A stretch of DNA of 13,460 nucleotides from Spirochaetaceae bacterium (GTDB lineage Bacteria > Spirochaetota > Spirochaetia > Treponematales > Breznakiellaceae), in assembly GCA_031256815.1 (NCBI GenBank), contig JAIRPU010000140.1, positions 1 through 13,460 of the forward strand. The letters are read 5' to 3'. The notes below the pieces were generated by a model. It was not told where the DNA came from. It ran no database searches and was given only the letters and a program-made list of their open reading frames with translations. Positions 1 through 6,943 of the stretch are shown here, in pieces (positions within the stretch are counted from its first letter, which is position 1; each line of letters begins with the position of its first letter). The position numbers and the translations under genes were made by a program.

Positions 1-1
1 A

Positions 2-262
2 CATCTTGGACTGAAAATGCTCGTGCCCGAAGAAGCGCAGTCAAAATTGATAACGGCGATAATCGAGCCGTCAAACCCCGCCTACAGTTTTGACGCGCTG
101 CACGATTTTTCCCGTGCCAATGGCTTTACAATATACCCCGGCAAACTTGCCGGCGCAAACACATTCCGCATCGCAAACATAGGCGATGTTCAGCCGGAAG
201 AAATGCGCCGCTGGACGGGGCTGCTTGCGGAGTATATGAAGGGGATTGAGGTGCAAGGCTAA
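2..262 (+). CDS. phnW: 2-aminoethylphosphonate-pyruvate aminotransferase, C-terminal part (5' end outside window)
   Basis: The frame is open from base 2 and gives the last 86 residues of a class-V-type, PLP-dependent aminotransferase. The segment IYPGKLAGANTFRIANIGDV, with an upstream E-x-x-S-K-L-I-T-A block, matches the C-terminal domain of PhnW (family pattern 'IYPGK...FRIGNIG'). PhnW interconverts 2-aminoethylphosphonate plus pyruvate with phosphonoacetaldehyde plus alanine. The catalytic lysine lies upstream of the window. The internal ATG at 17 is not a real start, because the homology already begins before it (HLGLK). PhnW can act in phosphonate breakdown or in making aminoethylphosphonate head groups. 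Some treponemes are thought to make phosphonate-decorated surface molecules, but the neighbours seen here (recA onward) do not decide between the two. Family assignment is fairly sure; direction of the pathway is unknown. Confidence 0.85.
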   Translation, partial: HLGLKMLVPEEAQSKLITAIIEPSNPAYSFDALHDFSRANGFTIYPGKLAGANTFRIANIGDVQPEEMRRWTGLLAEYMKGIEVQG

Positions 263-275
263 ACCCGCTGGGGCA

Positions 276-338
276 AAGCACAATCGGACTGGAGTCTGTC
301 GGACTGAGTCTGCCCACCGGCTTCTGTGCTTGTTTAAA
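276..338 (+). terminator. Possible weak terminator downstream of phnW
   Basis: A 7-bp stem, AAGCACA (276-282) with TGTGCTT (325-331), is followed by GTTTAAA. The 42-nt loop is long and could only work if it folds internally. The T-run is short. It is the only terminator-like structure between phnW and recA, and the call is weak. Confidence 0.2.
284..312. repeat. Imperfect tandem repeat (15 bp + 14 bp) after phnW
   Basis: TCGGACTGGAGTCTG (284-298) is followed directly by TCGGACTGAGTCTG (299-312), the same unit missing one G. It begins 22 bp after the phnW stop. It also lies inside a 7-bp inverted repeat, AAGCACA (276-282) and TGTGCTT (325-331), which is followed by GTTTAAAT. The pair may therefore form part of a weak 3' hairpin for phnW. 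No function is established. Confidence 0.6.
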
Positions 339-357
339 TACAGGGCAAACGGTTTAA

Positions 358-386
358 TTCCTTGCGCCATCGTCCTGCGTTATAAT
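358..386 (+). promoter_or_regulatory. Candidate recA promoter (perfect -10, poor -35)
   Basis: TATAAT at 381-386 matches the sigma-70 -10 consensus exactly. At 17-bp spacing the -35 position (358-363) reads TTCCTT, a poor match. A better-looking TTGCGC (362-367) is only 13 bp away, too close. If used, transcription would start near 393 and leave a leader of about 125 nt before recA. No LexA-type operator could be recognised around it: neither the Gram-positive GAAC-N4-GTTC form nor the CTG-N10-CAG form. Confidence 0.3.
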
Positions 387-482
387 GGTTTTTATCTCAG
401 TTTTGTCCGTCAGGCGGAGGAGCATTATCCCGGCGCTAGGCACTAAAAGGTTTTTGTGTTAGTTTTATTAAGGATAAATGAA

Positions 483-501
483 GCGCGGTTAATGTTCGCG
501 C
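483..501 (+). other. Small GC hairpin just upstream of the recA ribosome binding site
   Basis: GCGCG (483-487) and CGCGC (497-501) can pair as a 5-bp stem, or 6 bp counting a G-U pair, with a short AT-rich loop. The stem ends 6 nt before the AGGA (508-511) that serves recA at 518. It could affect recA translation, but a stem this short may be chance. Confidence 0.3.
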
Positions 502-517
502 CATTATAGGAAATACA

Positions 518-1810
518 ATGGCTAAATCAAACGAAGAAAAATCAACCGGCCCTGTTAGCAGAAACGCCACGCCGGAAGAAAAGCAAAAAGCGCTGGAAGC
601 GGTTAGATTACAAATAACCAAGCAATTTGGCGATGGCTCGTTAATGAAACTTGGCACTCACATTAATGCGGCTGGTATAGAAACTATACCTTCAGGTTCA
701 TTGCTTCTTGACGAAGCTTTGGGAATAGGCGGTTATCCGCGCGGGCGTATTATAGAGATTTACGGACCTGAATCGTCCGGTAAAACGACTCTTGCGTTAC
801 ACGCTATAGCGGAGGCGCAAAAACTTGGCGGAATTGCCGCGTTTATTGACGCTGAACATGCGCTTGACCCTGTTTATGCAAAAAATCTTGGGGTGAATAT
901 TGACGAGCTTGAAGTTTCACAACCGGACAATGGTGAACAGGCGCTTGAAATTGCGGAAAGTCTCGTTCGTTCCGGCGCAGTTGATGTTGTTGTTGTTGAT
1001 TCTGTAGCCGCACTTACTCCTCAGGCGGAAATCGAAGGCAACATGGGCGACGCGCAGATGGGGTTGCAGGCCAGGCTCATGAGTCAGGCTATGCGTAAAC
1101 TAACGGCGATTATTGCAAAATCGCGTACCGTACTGATTTTTATAAATCAGATTCGTATGAAGATTGGCGTTATGTTTGGTAATCCCGAAACAACCACAGG
1201 TGGAAACGCGCTTAAATTTTATTCATCTGTACGTATAGATGTAAGAAAGTTCGAAGTTATTGAAGGCAAGGAAGAGGCTATAGGTAATCGTGTTAAAATA
1301 AAAGTCGTTAAGAACAAAGTTGCGCCGCCTTTCCGCAAAGCTGAAATGGACATTATGTTTGGCAAGGGAATTTCATGGACAGGCAGCTTGCTGGACGCCG
1401 CCGTAAAATATGAAATTATTGACAAAAAAGGCGCGTGGTTTAGCTATGGTGAAGACAAAATCGGTCAGGGACGCGACAGCGCAAAAGAGTATATAGAACA
1501 AAATCCCGCTTTTGCAGCGGAAATTGAAGAAAAAGTACGCCGCCTCATATTCCCGTGGAAATATGAAGAAAATGTTCATGCAAACAGGAGCGCGGCGTCT
1601 GATAAAAAACCGGCAAGCCCTATCGATGCTAAACCTGCGGTTCAGCCGGCTGCTGCAAACAATGTAGCGCCGATTAAAAGCGCGCCGCAATCCGGTTTAG
1701 CGAATCAAAGCGCCGAAATCGCAAAAAACAGAGGCCGGCCGGTGTCCAGACCGGGACCTGAAACACAACCCGATGATATTGTTAAAAATGACGAAGAGGC
1801 TTTGTTTTAA
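518..1810 (+). CDS. recA: Recombinase RecA
   Basis: RecA is the ATP-dependent strand-exchange protein of homologous recombination and recombinational repair, acting as a filament on single-stranded DNA. All core motifs are present: Walker A GPESSGKTT (residues 83-91), the catalytic glutamate in DAEHALD (E113), Walker B VVVVDSVAAL (D161), and the L2/DNA-binding stretch starting NQIRMKIG (210-217) with the conserved TTTGGNALKFY. At 430 residues it is longer than the usual ~350. The excess is a low-complexity Pro/Ala/Lys-rich tail from about 355 that ends in the acidic stretch DDIVKNDEEALF. Long tails of this kind are common in spirochaete RecA. The ATG at 518 is set by AGGA at 508-511 and by normal N-terminal alignment (EKQKALE...ITKQFG). 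It is followed 6 bp later by a pseudouridine synthase gene, so the two are probably co-transcribed. No SOS box was recognised upstream. Confidence 0.98.
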   Translation: MAKSNEEKSTGPVSRNATPEEKQKALEAVRLQITKQFGDGSLMKLGTHINAAGIETIPSGSLLLDEALGIGGYPRGRIIEIYGPESSGKTTLALHAIAEAQKLGGIAAFIDAEHALDPVYAKNLGVNIDELEVSQPDNGEQALEIAESLVRSGAVDVVVVDSVAALTPQAEIEGNMGDAQMGLQARLMSQAMRKLTAIIAKSRTVLIFINQIRMKIGVMFGNPETTTGGNALKFYSSVRIDVRKFEVIEGKEEAIGNRVKIKVVKNKVAPPFRKAEMDIMFGKGISWTGSLLDAAVKYEIIDKKGAWFSYGEDKIGQGRDSAKEYIEQNPAFAAEIEEKVRRLIFPWKYEENVHANRSAASDKKPASPIDAKPAVQPAAANNVAPIKSAPQSGLANQSAEIAKNRGRPVSRPGPETQPDDIVKNDEEALF

Positions 1811-1816
1811 CATTTA

Positions 1817-2551
1817 ATGATGCATCAGGCAGTTTTAAAACAAGAACAGAATGACGCGCTTCGGCTGCAACGCTACCTTGCTTTGGCGGGAGTGGCGTCA
1901 CGCCGCGCTTGCAAAGATATTGTTTTGGCCGGCAGGGTTACTGTAAACGGCGTTACTACCTGTACATCCGGTATAAAAGTACAAGATACCGATATTATTT
2001 GTTTAGACGGCGAACGTTTAATCATTGAAAAAAAACTTCACTATATCGCCATGAACAAACCGGAAGGTTATATATGCACACAAAAAGACCCGCAAAACCG
2101 CCCGCTTGCCGTTTCTTTACTGCCTCCTGGAATTAAAGAACGAATTTACAGTGTAGGCAGGCTGGATTTTCGTTCATGCGGTCTTATACTCTGGACTAAC
2201 GATGGTTATTTTACAGCAAAAATATCTCATCCTTCATCAGGAATTGAAAAGGAGTATATTGTGGAAGCAGTAGCGGCGATTCCTGACGCATTATGCGATG
2301 AGTTTTTGAAGGGAATTACAATAGACGGTGAATTATACCGCTGTTCTGAAATAGAGAAAATTGGCAAAAAAACATTAAGAATAGTATTAATAGAGGGTAA
2401 AAACCGCGAAATACGGCGAGTGCTTTCGTATTTTCACATGCATTCAAAAACACTGCGAAGAATACGGATTGGAAAAATCCGGCTTGGTTCGCTTGCCAGC
2501 GGCGCCAGCCGTCCGCTTGAACCTGCCGAAATTGATTCGTTATTACTTTAG
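1817..2551 (+). CDS. RsuA/RluB/RluE-family pseudouridine synthase
   Basis: This enzyme isomerises a specific uridine in rRNA to pseudouridine. An S4 RNA-binding domain occupies roughly residues 15-70 (LQRYLALAGVASRRACKDI...GRVTVNG). The catalytic domain follows: MNKPEGY at 79-85, the active-site aspartate D117 in VGRLDFRSCGLILWTNDG, and the C-terminal GKNREIRRVL (194-203). These are RsuA-type motifs. The usual 'RLDxxTxGLL' threonine is serine here (RLDFRSCGL), a mild change. At 244 residues it is of normal length, closer to RluB/RsuA of Gram-positives and spirochaetes than to the longer E. coli RluB. Whether the target is 16S or 23S rRNA cannot be read from the sequence. The start has tandem ATGATG and no good Shine-Dalgarno (GAGG at 1796-1799 lies 17 nt away), which fits coupling to recA. 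The 3' end overlaps the convergent gene by 9 bp. Confidence 0.93.
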   Translation: MMHQAVLKQEQNDALRLQRYLALAGVASRRACKDIVLAGRVTVNGVTTCTSGIKVQDTDIICLDGERLIIEKKLHYIAMNKPEGYICTQKDPQNRPLAVSLLPPGIKERIYSVGRLDFRSCGLILWTNDGYFTAKISHPSSGIEKEYIVEAVAAIPDALCDEFLKGITIDGELYRCSEIEKIGKKTLRIVLIEGKNREIRRVLSYFHMHSKTLRRIRIGKIRLGSLASGASRPLEPAEIDSLLL

Positions 2552-3298
2552 AACGATAATATTTGCCGACATTCCATTTTTCGCGTAAATACGGTCCAGG
2601 TTTGAAGGGTCGAGCATACGTTTACCACGATGAAAGAACACATAACGCCATGTTCCTTTGGGCAGTGGAATAGATATTGTATAAACACCGTAACTTGTTT
2701 CTTTTAACTGATACATGAATGGATCCCAGCCATTAAAATCGCCGGCAACAGTAATTGATTCGCCGCTTTCCGCGCGGTAAACAAGGGATAGCTCTTTTAT
2801 GTCACCTTTTGTCAAAGTTACCAAAGGCGATTTTGGCGGAGCGGGCGCTATTGAAAGTTCAATTCCTGTAAGTTTATCCGCCTTTTTTTTGCTGTTAAGC
2901 GGGTCGGCGCTCCATAGTCCATCTATAATCAACCTGTATTCGATATGTTCTACCGGTGTTTCAGGAGTGTATGCATAGAATAAAATTCCGGAATCTTTAA
3001 GCATTTCAGCTGGAATTTTCGATTCAGGGTCAAAAGCCGCTGTGTCGTTTATAGGAACGAGCAGCTTGGCAAACCAGTGAATTTTTTCAAAATGTTCGTT
3101 GGCAAAGGCCACCCCAACGCGCTTATAAACAGAAGGAGCTGTAAAAATAACGGCGTCTTCGAAAACTGCCGGAGCGCCAGGGCCTGGCAAATTTAAAAGA
3201 TATTCAATAAATTCGATTGACTCTCTTTCAAATGCAGAAACATTTAAAGCCGCCAATGAAAATAACAATGCCGCAACTACTGTTTTTTTTGCTGCCAT
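2543..3298 (-). CDS. Secreted protein with C-terminal CBM48/isoamylase-N-like domain
   Basis: From ATG at 3298 the product has 251 residues. It opens with a good signal peptide (MAAKKT, a hydrophobic core, and an A-x-A-type site near 20-22, NVSA|FE), so it should be exported. The C-terminal ~75 residues form an immunoglobulin-like E-set/CBM48 fold: ITVAGDFNGWDP, then GVYTISIPLPKGTWRYVFF and a DPSN turn. This is the pattern of glycogen-binding and isoamylase N-terminal domains. A second, more divergent unit may lie at about 100-140 (ILFYAYTP...YRLIIDGLWSADPLN), so the protein could be two tandem E-set domains. No catalytic domain is visible. A carbohydrate-binding or structural envelope role is an inference. 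A TTG at 3319 would add MLPILKI; AGG at about 3333-3335 is too far to settle the choice, so the ATG is preferred. Its last 9 bp overlap the convergent pseudouridine synthase gene. Confidence 0.75.
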   Translation of the reverse strand: MAAKKTVVAALLFSLAALNVSAFERESIEFIEYLLNLPGPGAPAVFEDAVIFTAPSVYKRVGVAFANEHFEKIHWFAKLLVPINDTAAFDPESKIPAEMLKDSGILFYAYTPETPVEHIEYRLIIDGLWSADPLNSKKKADKLTGIELSIAPAPPKSPLVTLTKGDIKELSLVYRAESGESITVAGDFNGWDPFMYQLKETSYGVYTISIPLPKGTWRYVFFHRGKRMLDPSNLDRIYAKNGMSANIIVLK

Positions 3299-3473
3299 TA
3301 TTTTTAATATCGGAAGCAAGCGTTTTTTCTTTACCTGTGCTTTTGCATGCAGATGTGTACACGCAGCCGGTGTAGCGGTTCATGGTTACTGCTATTTTCG
3401 GAATTGCTGACTTGGCAACGCGGATTCTAGACAAGCGCTTTGTTTTTTGGTAGATTAATTAAACAATGCGTAC
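3299..3473. other. Divergent intergenic region between the CBM48 gene and pgk
   Basis: About 175 bp separate the two divergent starts, so both promoters should lie here. No convincing -35/-10 pair was found on either strand. TTGGCA (3412-3417) and TTGCTG (3404-3409) resemble -35 boxes for pgk but have no good -10 at 16-18 bp. An imperfect palindrome, TTGC-N7-GCAA, spans 3404-3418. No RNA gene or further ORF is supported. Confidence 0.35.
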
Positions 3474-3479
3474 AGGAGG
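3474..3479 (+). promoter_or_regulatory. Strong ribosome binding site of pgk
   Basis: AGGAGG at 3474-3479 lies 5 nt before the ATG at 3485. This fixes the pgk start there and rules out the upstream in-frame ATG at 3440, which would place the Shine-Dalgarno inside the coding region. Confidence 0.9.
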
Positions 3480-3484
3480 ATTCT

Positions 3485-4750
3485 ATGGCATTAAAAACAA
3501 TAAAAAACATTGACTTCAAAGGCAAAAGCGTAATTATGCGCGTCGATTTTAATGTGCCAATGAAAGATGGAGTTGTACAGGACGATACTCGCATTACTGC
3601 GGCGCTTCCTACAATTAAATATCTTTTAGACAAAGGAACAAAAACCCTTACTTTAGCAAGCCACCTCGGCGACCCCGCAAAAGATGCCGCTAAAGCAAAA
3701 GAGAAAGCCGAAAAATCGGGAGCAAAATTTGACGAAGCGGCCTTTATTAAAGGCAAGTGCCGTATGCAGCCGGTAGCCGAATATCTTGCGAAAAAGCTGG
3801 GCAAAACTGTGGTTTTTGCAGGAGAAGACGGCTGTTTCGGTAAAAAAGCATTTATTGAATCACAGCCTGCCGGCAGTGTAATTATGCTGGAAAACACCCG
3901 TTTTCATAAAGAAGAAACGGCAAAAGACGCTGAATCACGCGATAAACTGGCAAAAGAATTAAGCGGTTACGGTGAAATTTTTGTAAACGATGCATTCGGC
4001 ACAGCGCATCGCGACCATGCTTCCACGGCAAGTGTAGCCAAATTTGTTAAAACTTCCGCCGCCGGATTCCTTATGGAAAAAGAAGTTGAATATCTTGAAC
4101 CAATTGTTACAAATCCTGTTAAACCGCTTGCGGCTATCATTGGAGGGGCAAAGGTTTCTTCAAAAATTGCCGTTCTTGGAAGCCTGCTTAAAAATTCAAA
4201 AACGCTTATTATTGGCGGAGGAATGGCGTTTACATTTTTAAAGGCGCAAGGGCATAGTATTGGCAAATCGCTTGTAGAAGATGACCAGCTCGATGTGGCA
4301 AAAAAGATTCTTTCTGATGCGCAAGCCATAGGCTGCGAAATTATACTGCCTCTTGACCATGTTGGCGCGGAAAGTTTTGACGCTGCCGCAAAAGGCGTTC
4401 CTGTTGACGGCGTTGATGTTCCGGCAAATCTTATGGGTATGGATGTTGGCCCAAAAACAATAAAAAAATACGAAAGCGCCCTTTCCGGCGCAAAAACAAT
4501 TGTTTGGAATGGTCCGGTAGGAGTGTTCGAGTTCGATAACTTTGCAAAAGGCACCGAAGCGCTTGCAAAAATTATAGCCGCGCGGACGGCAGCCGGTGTT
4601 ATTACCGTTGTCGGCGGAGGCGACTCTGTAGCCGCGGTAAATAAGTTTGGGCTTGCCGGAAAAATGAGTCATGTCTCAACCGGCGGCGGCGCATCTCTTG
4701 AACTGCTTGAAGGCAAAAAGCTTCCGGGTATTGAAGTTTGTAAAGCTTAA
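3485..4750 (+). CDS. pgk: Phosphoglycerate kinase
   Basis: PGK is the cytoplasmic glycolytic enzyme that transfers phosphate from 1,3-bisphosphoglycerate to ADP. From the ATG at 3485 it has 421 residues. Substrate-side motifs are MRVDFNVP (D21, N23), R36, SHLG (H60), LENTRF (R139) and FGTAHR (R176). Nucleotide-side motifs are GGAKVSSKI (220-228), WNGPVGVFE (341-349) and GGGDS (377-381). The usual HLGRP reads HLGDP here (D63), and residues ~64-92 form a Lys/Ala-rich insertion not found in most bacterial PGKs. To my recollection treponemal PGKs share both traits. The start is fixed by AGGAGG; the longer frame from 3440 adds 15 non-homologous residues. The gene is followed after 15 bp by a DUF4954 gene, probably in the same transcript. 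Confidence 0.97.
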   Translation: MALKTIKNIDFKGKSVIMRVDFNVPMKDGVVQDDTRITAALPTIKYLLDKGTKTLTLASHLGDPAKDAAKAKEKAEKSGAKFDEAAFIKGKCRMQPVAEYLAKKLGKTVVFAGEDGCFGKKAFIESQPAGSVIMLENTRFHKEETAKDAESRDKLAKELSGYGEIFVNDAFGTAHRDHASTASVAKFVKTSAAGFLMEKEVEYLEPIVTNPVKPLAAIIGGAKVSSKIAVLGSLLKNSKTLIIGGGMAFTFLKAQGHSIGKSLVEDDQLDVAKKILSDAQAIGCEIILPLDHVGAESFDAAAKGVPVDGVDVPANLMGMDVGPKTIKKYESALSGAKTIVWNGPVGVFEFDNFAKGTEALAKIIAARTAAGVITVVGGGDSVAAVNKFGLAGKMSHVSTGGGASLELLEGKKLPGIEVCKA

Positions 4751-4765
4751 AAACATTATTGGCCT

Positions 4766-6943
4766 GTGAGTACTATTTTTACTGAGGACGCAGGGCGTTA
4801 CGGTTACGATTTTATTGATTCCGGTTACATTCCAGAAGGCAAAGATGAGTATTACCTGCGCAATTTTCAACTGGAAGAATTGTATAAAAGCGATTCTGAA
4901 AGAAGCCGTCTTTCGGCTTACCGCAGGCTTAACGAAGCTGAAATTAACGCTTTAAAAGCAAACGGCAATACATCGGCTAACTGGGACGATTTTTTTGTAA
5001 GCGAGCCTTTTGAAGCAGATTTCGTACGGAATTCTTTTTTTGCCGGACGTGTGCGTTTGGGCAGGCTGCAAGCCGGCTTAATTCGGCATCATGATTATAA
5101 CCTGCGCTGCGGAATAGAAAATTCGCGGATTATTTCCTGCGATATTGGCGATAACTGCGCTATTTACGACTGTCGCTACCTTTCTCATTACATAATTGGG
5201 AATGGCGTTATTCTTTCTTCAATAGACGAAATGAATATGACAAATCACGCTAAATTTGGAGAAGGGATATTAAAACAGGATGAAGATGAATCCGTGCGCA
5301 TTACAATAGACCTTTTAAATGAGACAGGCGGCAGAGCCGTTTTGCCGTTTCGTGAAATGCTGCCTGCCGATGCGTATATGTGGACGGTTTACCGTGATGA
5401 CAGCGCGCTTATGCGCGCTTTTTTTAATATCACTCAAAATAACGCCGATTCTCGCCGCGGATTTTATGGCGTGGTTGGGCATGGCGCGGTTATAAAACAC
5501 TGCAGAACAATAAAAGATGTATGGGTTGGTCCGGCGGCGTACATTAAAGGCGCCAATAAATTAAAGAATCTTACTATAAAAAGCGACCGCCTCGACCCGG
5601 CGCAAATTGGCGAGGGCGTAGAGGCGGTTAACGGTATTATAGGTTATGGATGCCGTGTGTTTTATGGTTCCAAAGCTGTGCGCTTTGTTCTTGGCGATAA
5701 TTGCGCATTAAAATACGGCGCGCGGCTTATTCATTCGGTTTTAGGCGATAATTCTACAGTTTCTTGCTGCGAAGTGCTTAACAACCTCGTTTTTCCAGCG
5801 CACGAGCAGCATCATAACAACTCATTTCTTATTGCTACGATGGTTATGGGACAATCAAATATGGCGGCCGGAGCGAATGTAGGTTCAAATCACAACAGCC
5901 GTGGCAATGATGGTGAAATTATAGCCGGACGCGGTTTTTGGCCTGGGCTTTCCAGCGCGTTAAAACACAATTCGCGTTTTGCCAGTTTTGTACTGATAGC
6001 AAAAGGAAACTACCCGGCCGAACTCGACATTCCGCTCCCTTTTAGCCTGCTTGTAAACAGCGCCTGCGGTACACGCCGCGAGCTTATGCCGGCTTATTGG
6101 TGGATGTATAACCTCTATGCGCTGGAGCGGAACAGCTGGAAATTCAAAGACCGCGATAAAAGAGTGTTTAAAGGCCAGCACATAGAAATGAATTATCTTG
6201 CGCCGGATACAGTAAACGAAATTATTTGCGCTATGGAACTGCTTGAAGAATGGGCGGGCGGCCGTGAGGATGAGCCTGTTTCATGCGATTATATGAATAA
6301 AGTCCGCTTGCGCGGTAAAAAGCTGCTTTTAAGCGCACAAGCTATCTCGCTTAACGTTGGCGCATTGGAACGTTCATCCCAGCCTTTGCGTATAATAAAA
6401 CCTGCCGAAGGCTACCGTGCCTATCGTGAAATGCTTTTATACTACGCGGTAAAAGTTTTAGTTGAAGCCGGTGAGTGGAAAACTGAAAATGCCGGATTTA
6501 TGACAGAATCTGAGCGGCGCGTTCCGGAAGCGTGGATAAACCTTGGCGGGCAGCTCGTTCCGGAAACCAAGGTTTTGGCGCTGCGTGAGGCGGTTAAATG
6601 CGGTGAATTATGCAGCTGGGCGCAAATTCATGCTGAATACGATAAACTTTGGAATGAGTATCCCGAAGACAGGGCGCATCATGCGCGCGCGACACTTGAC
6701 TGGCTTGGAGCTGGCGGAGAAAGCGCCATTAAAGAAGCAATCCGTATTCAAAAATATATAGAAACACAGGTTTACAATACCAAATTAAAAGACTATACCG
6801 ATTCGTTTCGTAACATTACTTACCGTAATAAAGCGGAACGGGATGCGGCGCTTGGCAGACTGGAAGACAATTCGTTTATTAAAATATCCAGAGAAAAAAG
6901 CGCCGCGTTTATTAAAATTTGCGAAACTCAGCTCGGTAAATAA
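4766..6943 (+). CDS. DUF4954 family protein (left-handed beta-helix, nucleotidyltransferase-like tail region of unknown role)
   Basis: The 725-residue product matches the DUF4954 family, seen mainly in spirochaetes and Bacteroidetes, whose function is unknown to me. The opening YRRLNEAEINALKANG...NWDDF and the conserved blocks RVRLG, RHHDYNLR, NHNSRGNDGE and GRGFWPGL are family-like. Roughly residues 90-160 and 235-345 show hexapeptide-type repeats (IISCDIGDNCAIYDCRYL; VGHGAVIKHC; FVLGDNCALKYGARL; SVLGDNSTVSCCEVL), as in left-handed parallel beta-helix acyl- and nucleotidyl-transferases. The C-terminal ~300 residues look helical and are not recognised. There is no signal peptide, so it is probably cytoplasmic. 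The start is GTG 15 bp after the pgk stop without a clear Shine-Dalgarno, suggesting translational coupling to pgk. A sugar or sugar-nucleotide function is possible but only an inference. Its last 16 bp overlap the convergent fusion gene. Confidence 0.85.
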   Translation: MSTIFTEDAGRYGYDFIDSGYIPEGKDEYYLRNFQLEELYKSDSERSRLSAYRRLNEAEINALKANGNTSANWDDFFVSEPFEADFVRNSFFAGRVRLGRLQAGLIRHHDYNLRCGIENSRIISCDIGDNCAIYDCRYLSHYIIGNGVILSSIDEMNMTNHAKFGEGILKQDEDESVRITIDLLNETGGRAVLPFREMLPADAYMWTVYRDDSALMRAFFNITQNNADSRRGFYGVVGHGAVIKHCRTIKDVWVGPAAYIKGANKLKNLTIKSDRLDPAQIGEGVEAVNGIIGYGCRVFYGSKAVRFVLGDNCALKYGARLIHSVLGDNSTVSCCEVLNNLVFPAHEQHHNNSFLIATMVMGQSNMAAGANVGSNHNSRGNDGEIIAGRGFWPGLSSALKHNSRFASFVLIAKGNYPAELDIPLPFSLLVNSACGTRRELMPAYWWMYNLYALERNSWKFKDRDKRVFKGQHIEMNYLAPDTVNEIICAMELLEEWAGGREDEPVSCDYMNKVRLRGKKLLLSAQAISLNVGALERSSQPLRIIKPAEGYRAYREMLLYYAVKVLVEAGEWKTENAGFMTESERRVPEAWINLGGQLVPETKVLALREAVKCGELCSWAQIHAEYDKLWNEYPEDRAHHARATLDWLGAGGESAIKEAIRIQKYIETQVYNTKLKDYTDSFRNITYRNKAERDAALGRLEDNSFIKISREKSAAFIKICETQLGK

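Noticed and set aside
362..386. TTGCGC plus TATAAT as a standard promoter
   Set aside because: The spacer is only 13 bp, too short for sigma-70. Only the -10 is kept as a weak candidate.
246..446. 66-codon frame between phnW and recA
   Set aside because: It overlaps the end of phnW, has no Shine-Dalgarno or motif, and crosses the tandem repeat and the candidate promoter.
340..517. SOS/LexA box upstream of recA
   Set aside because: No GAAC-N4-GTTC, CTG-N10-CAG or similar operator could be found. The GCGCG/CGCGC hairpin is too short and not LexA-like.
3440..3484. Longer pgk frame starting at the ATG at 3440
   Set aside because: It would put the AGGAGG (3474-3479) inside the gene and add 15 residues without homology. 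The ATG at 3485 fits the family N-terminus.
3967..4554. Long antisense frame in pgk (195 codons), with similar ones in recA and the fusion gene
   Set aside because: These are mirror frames produced by the codon use of the real genes; the proteins look like nothing known and lack start signals.
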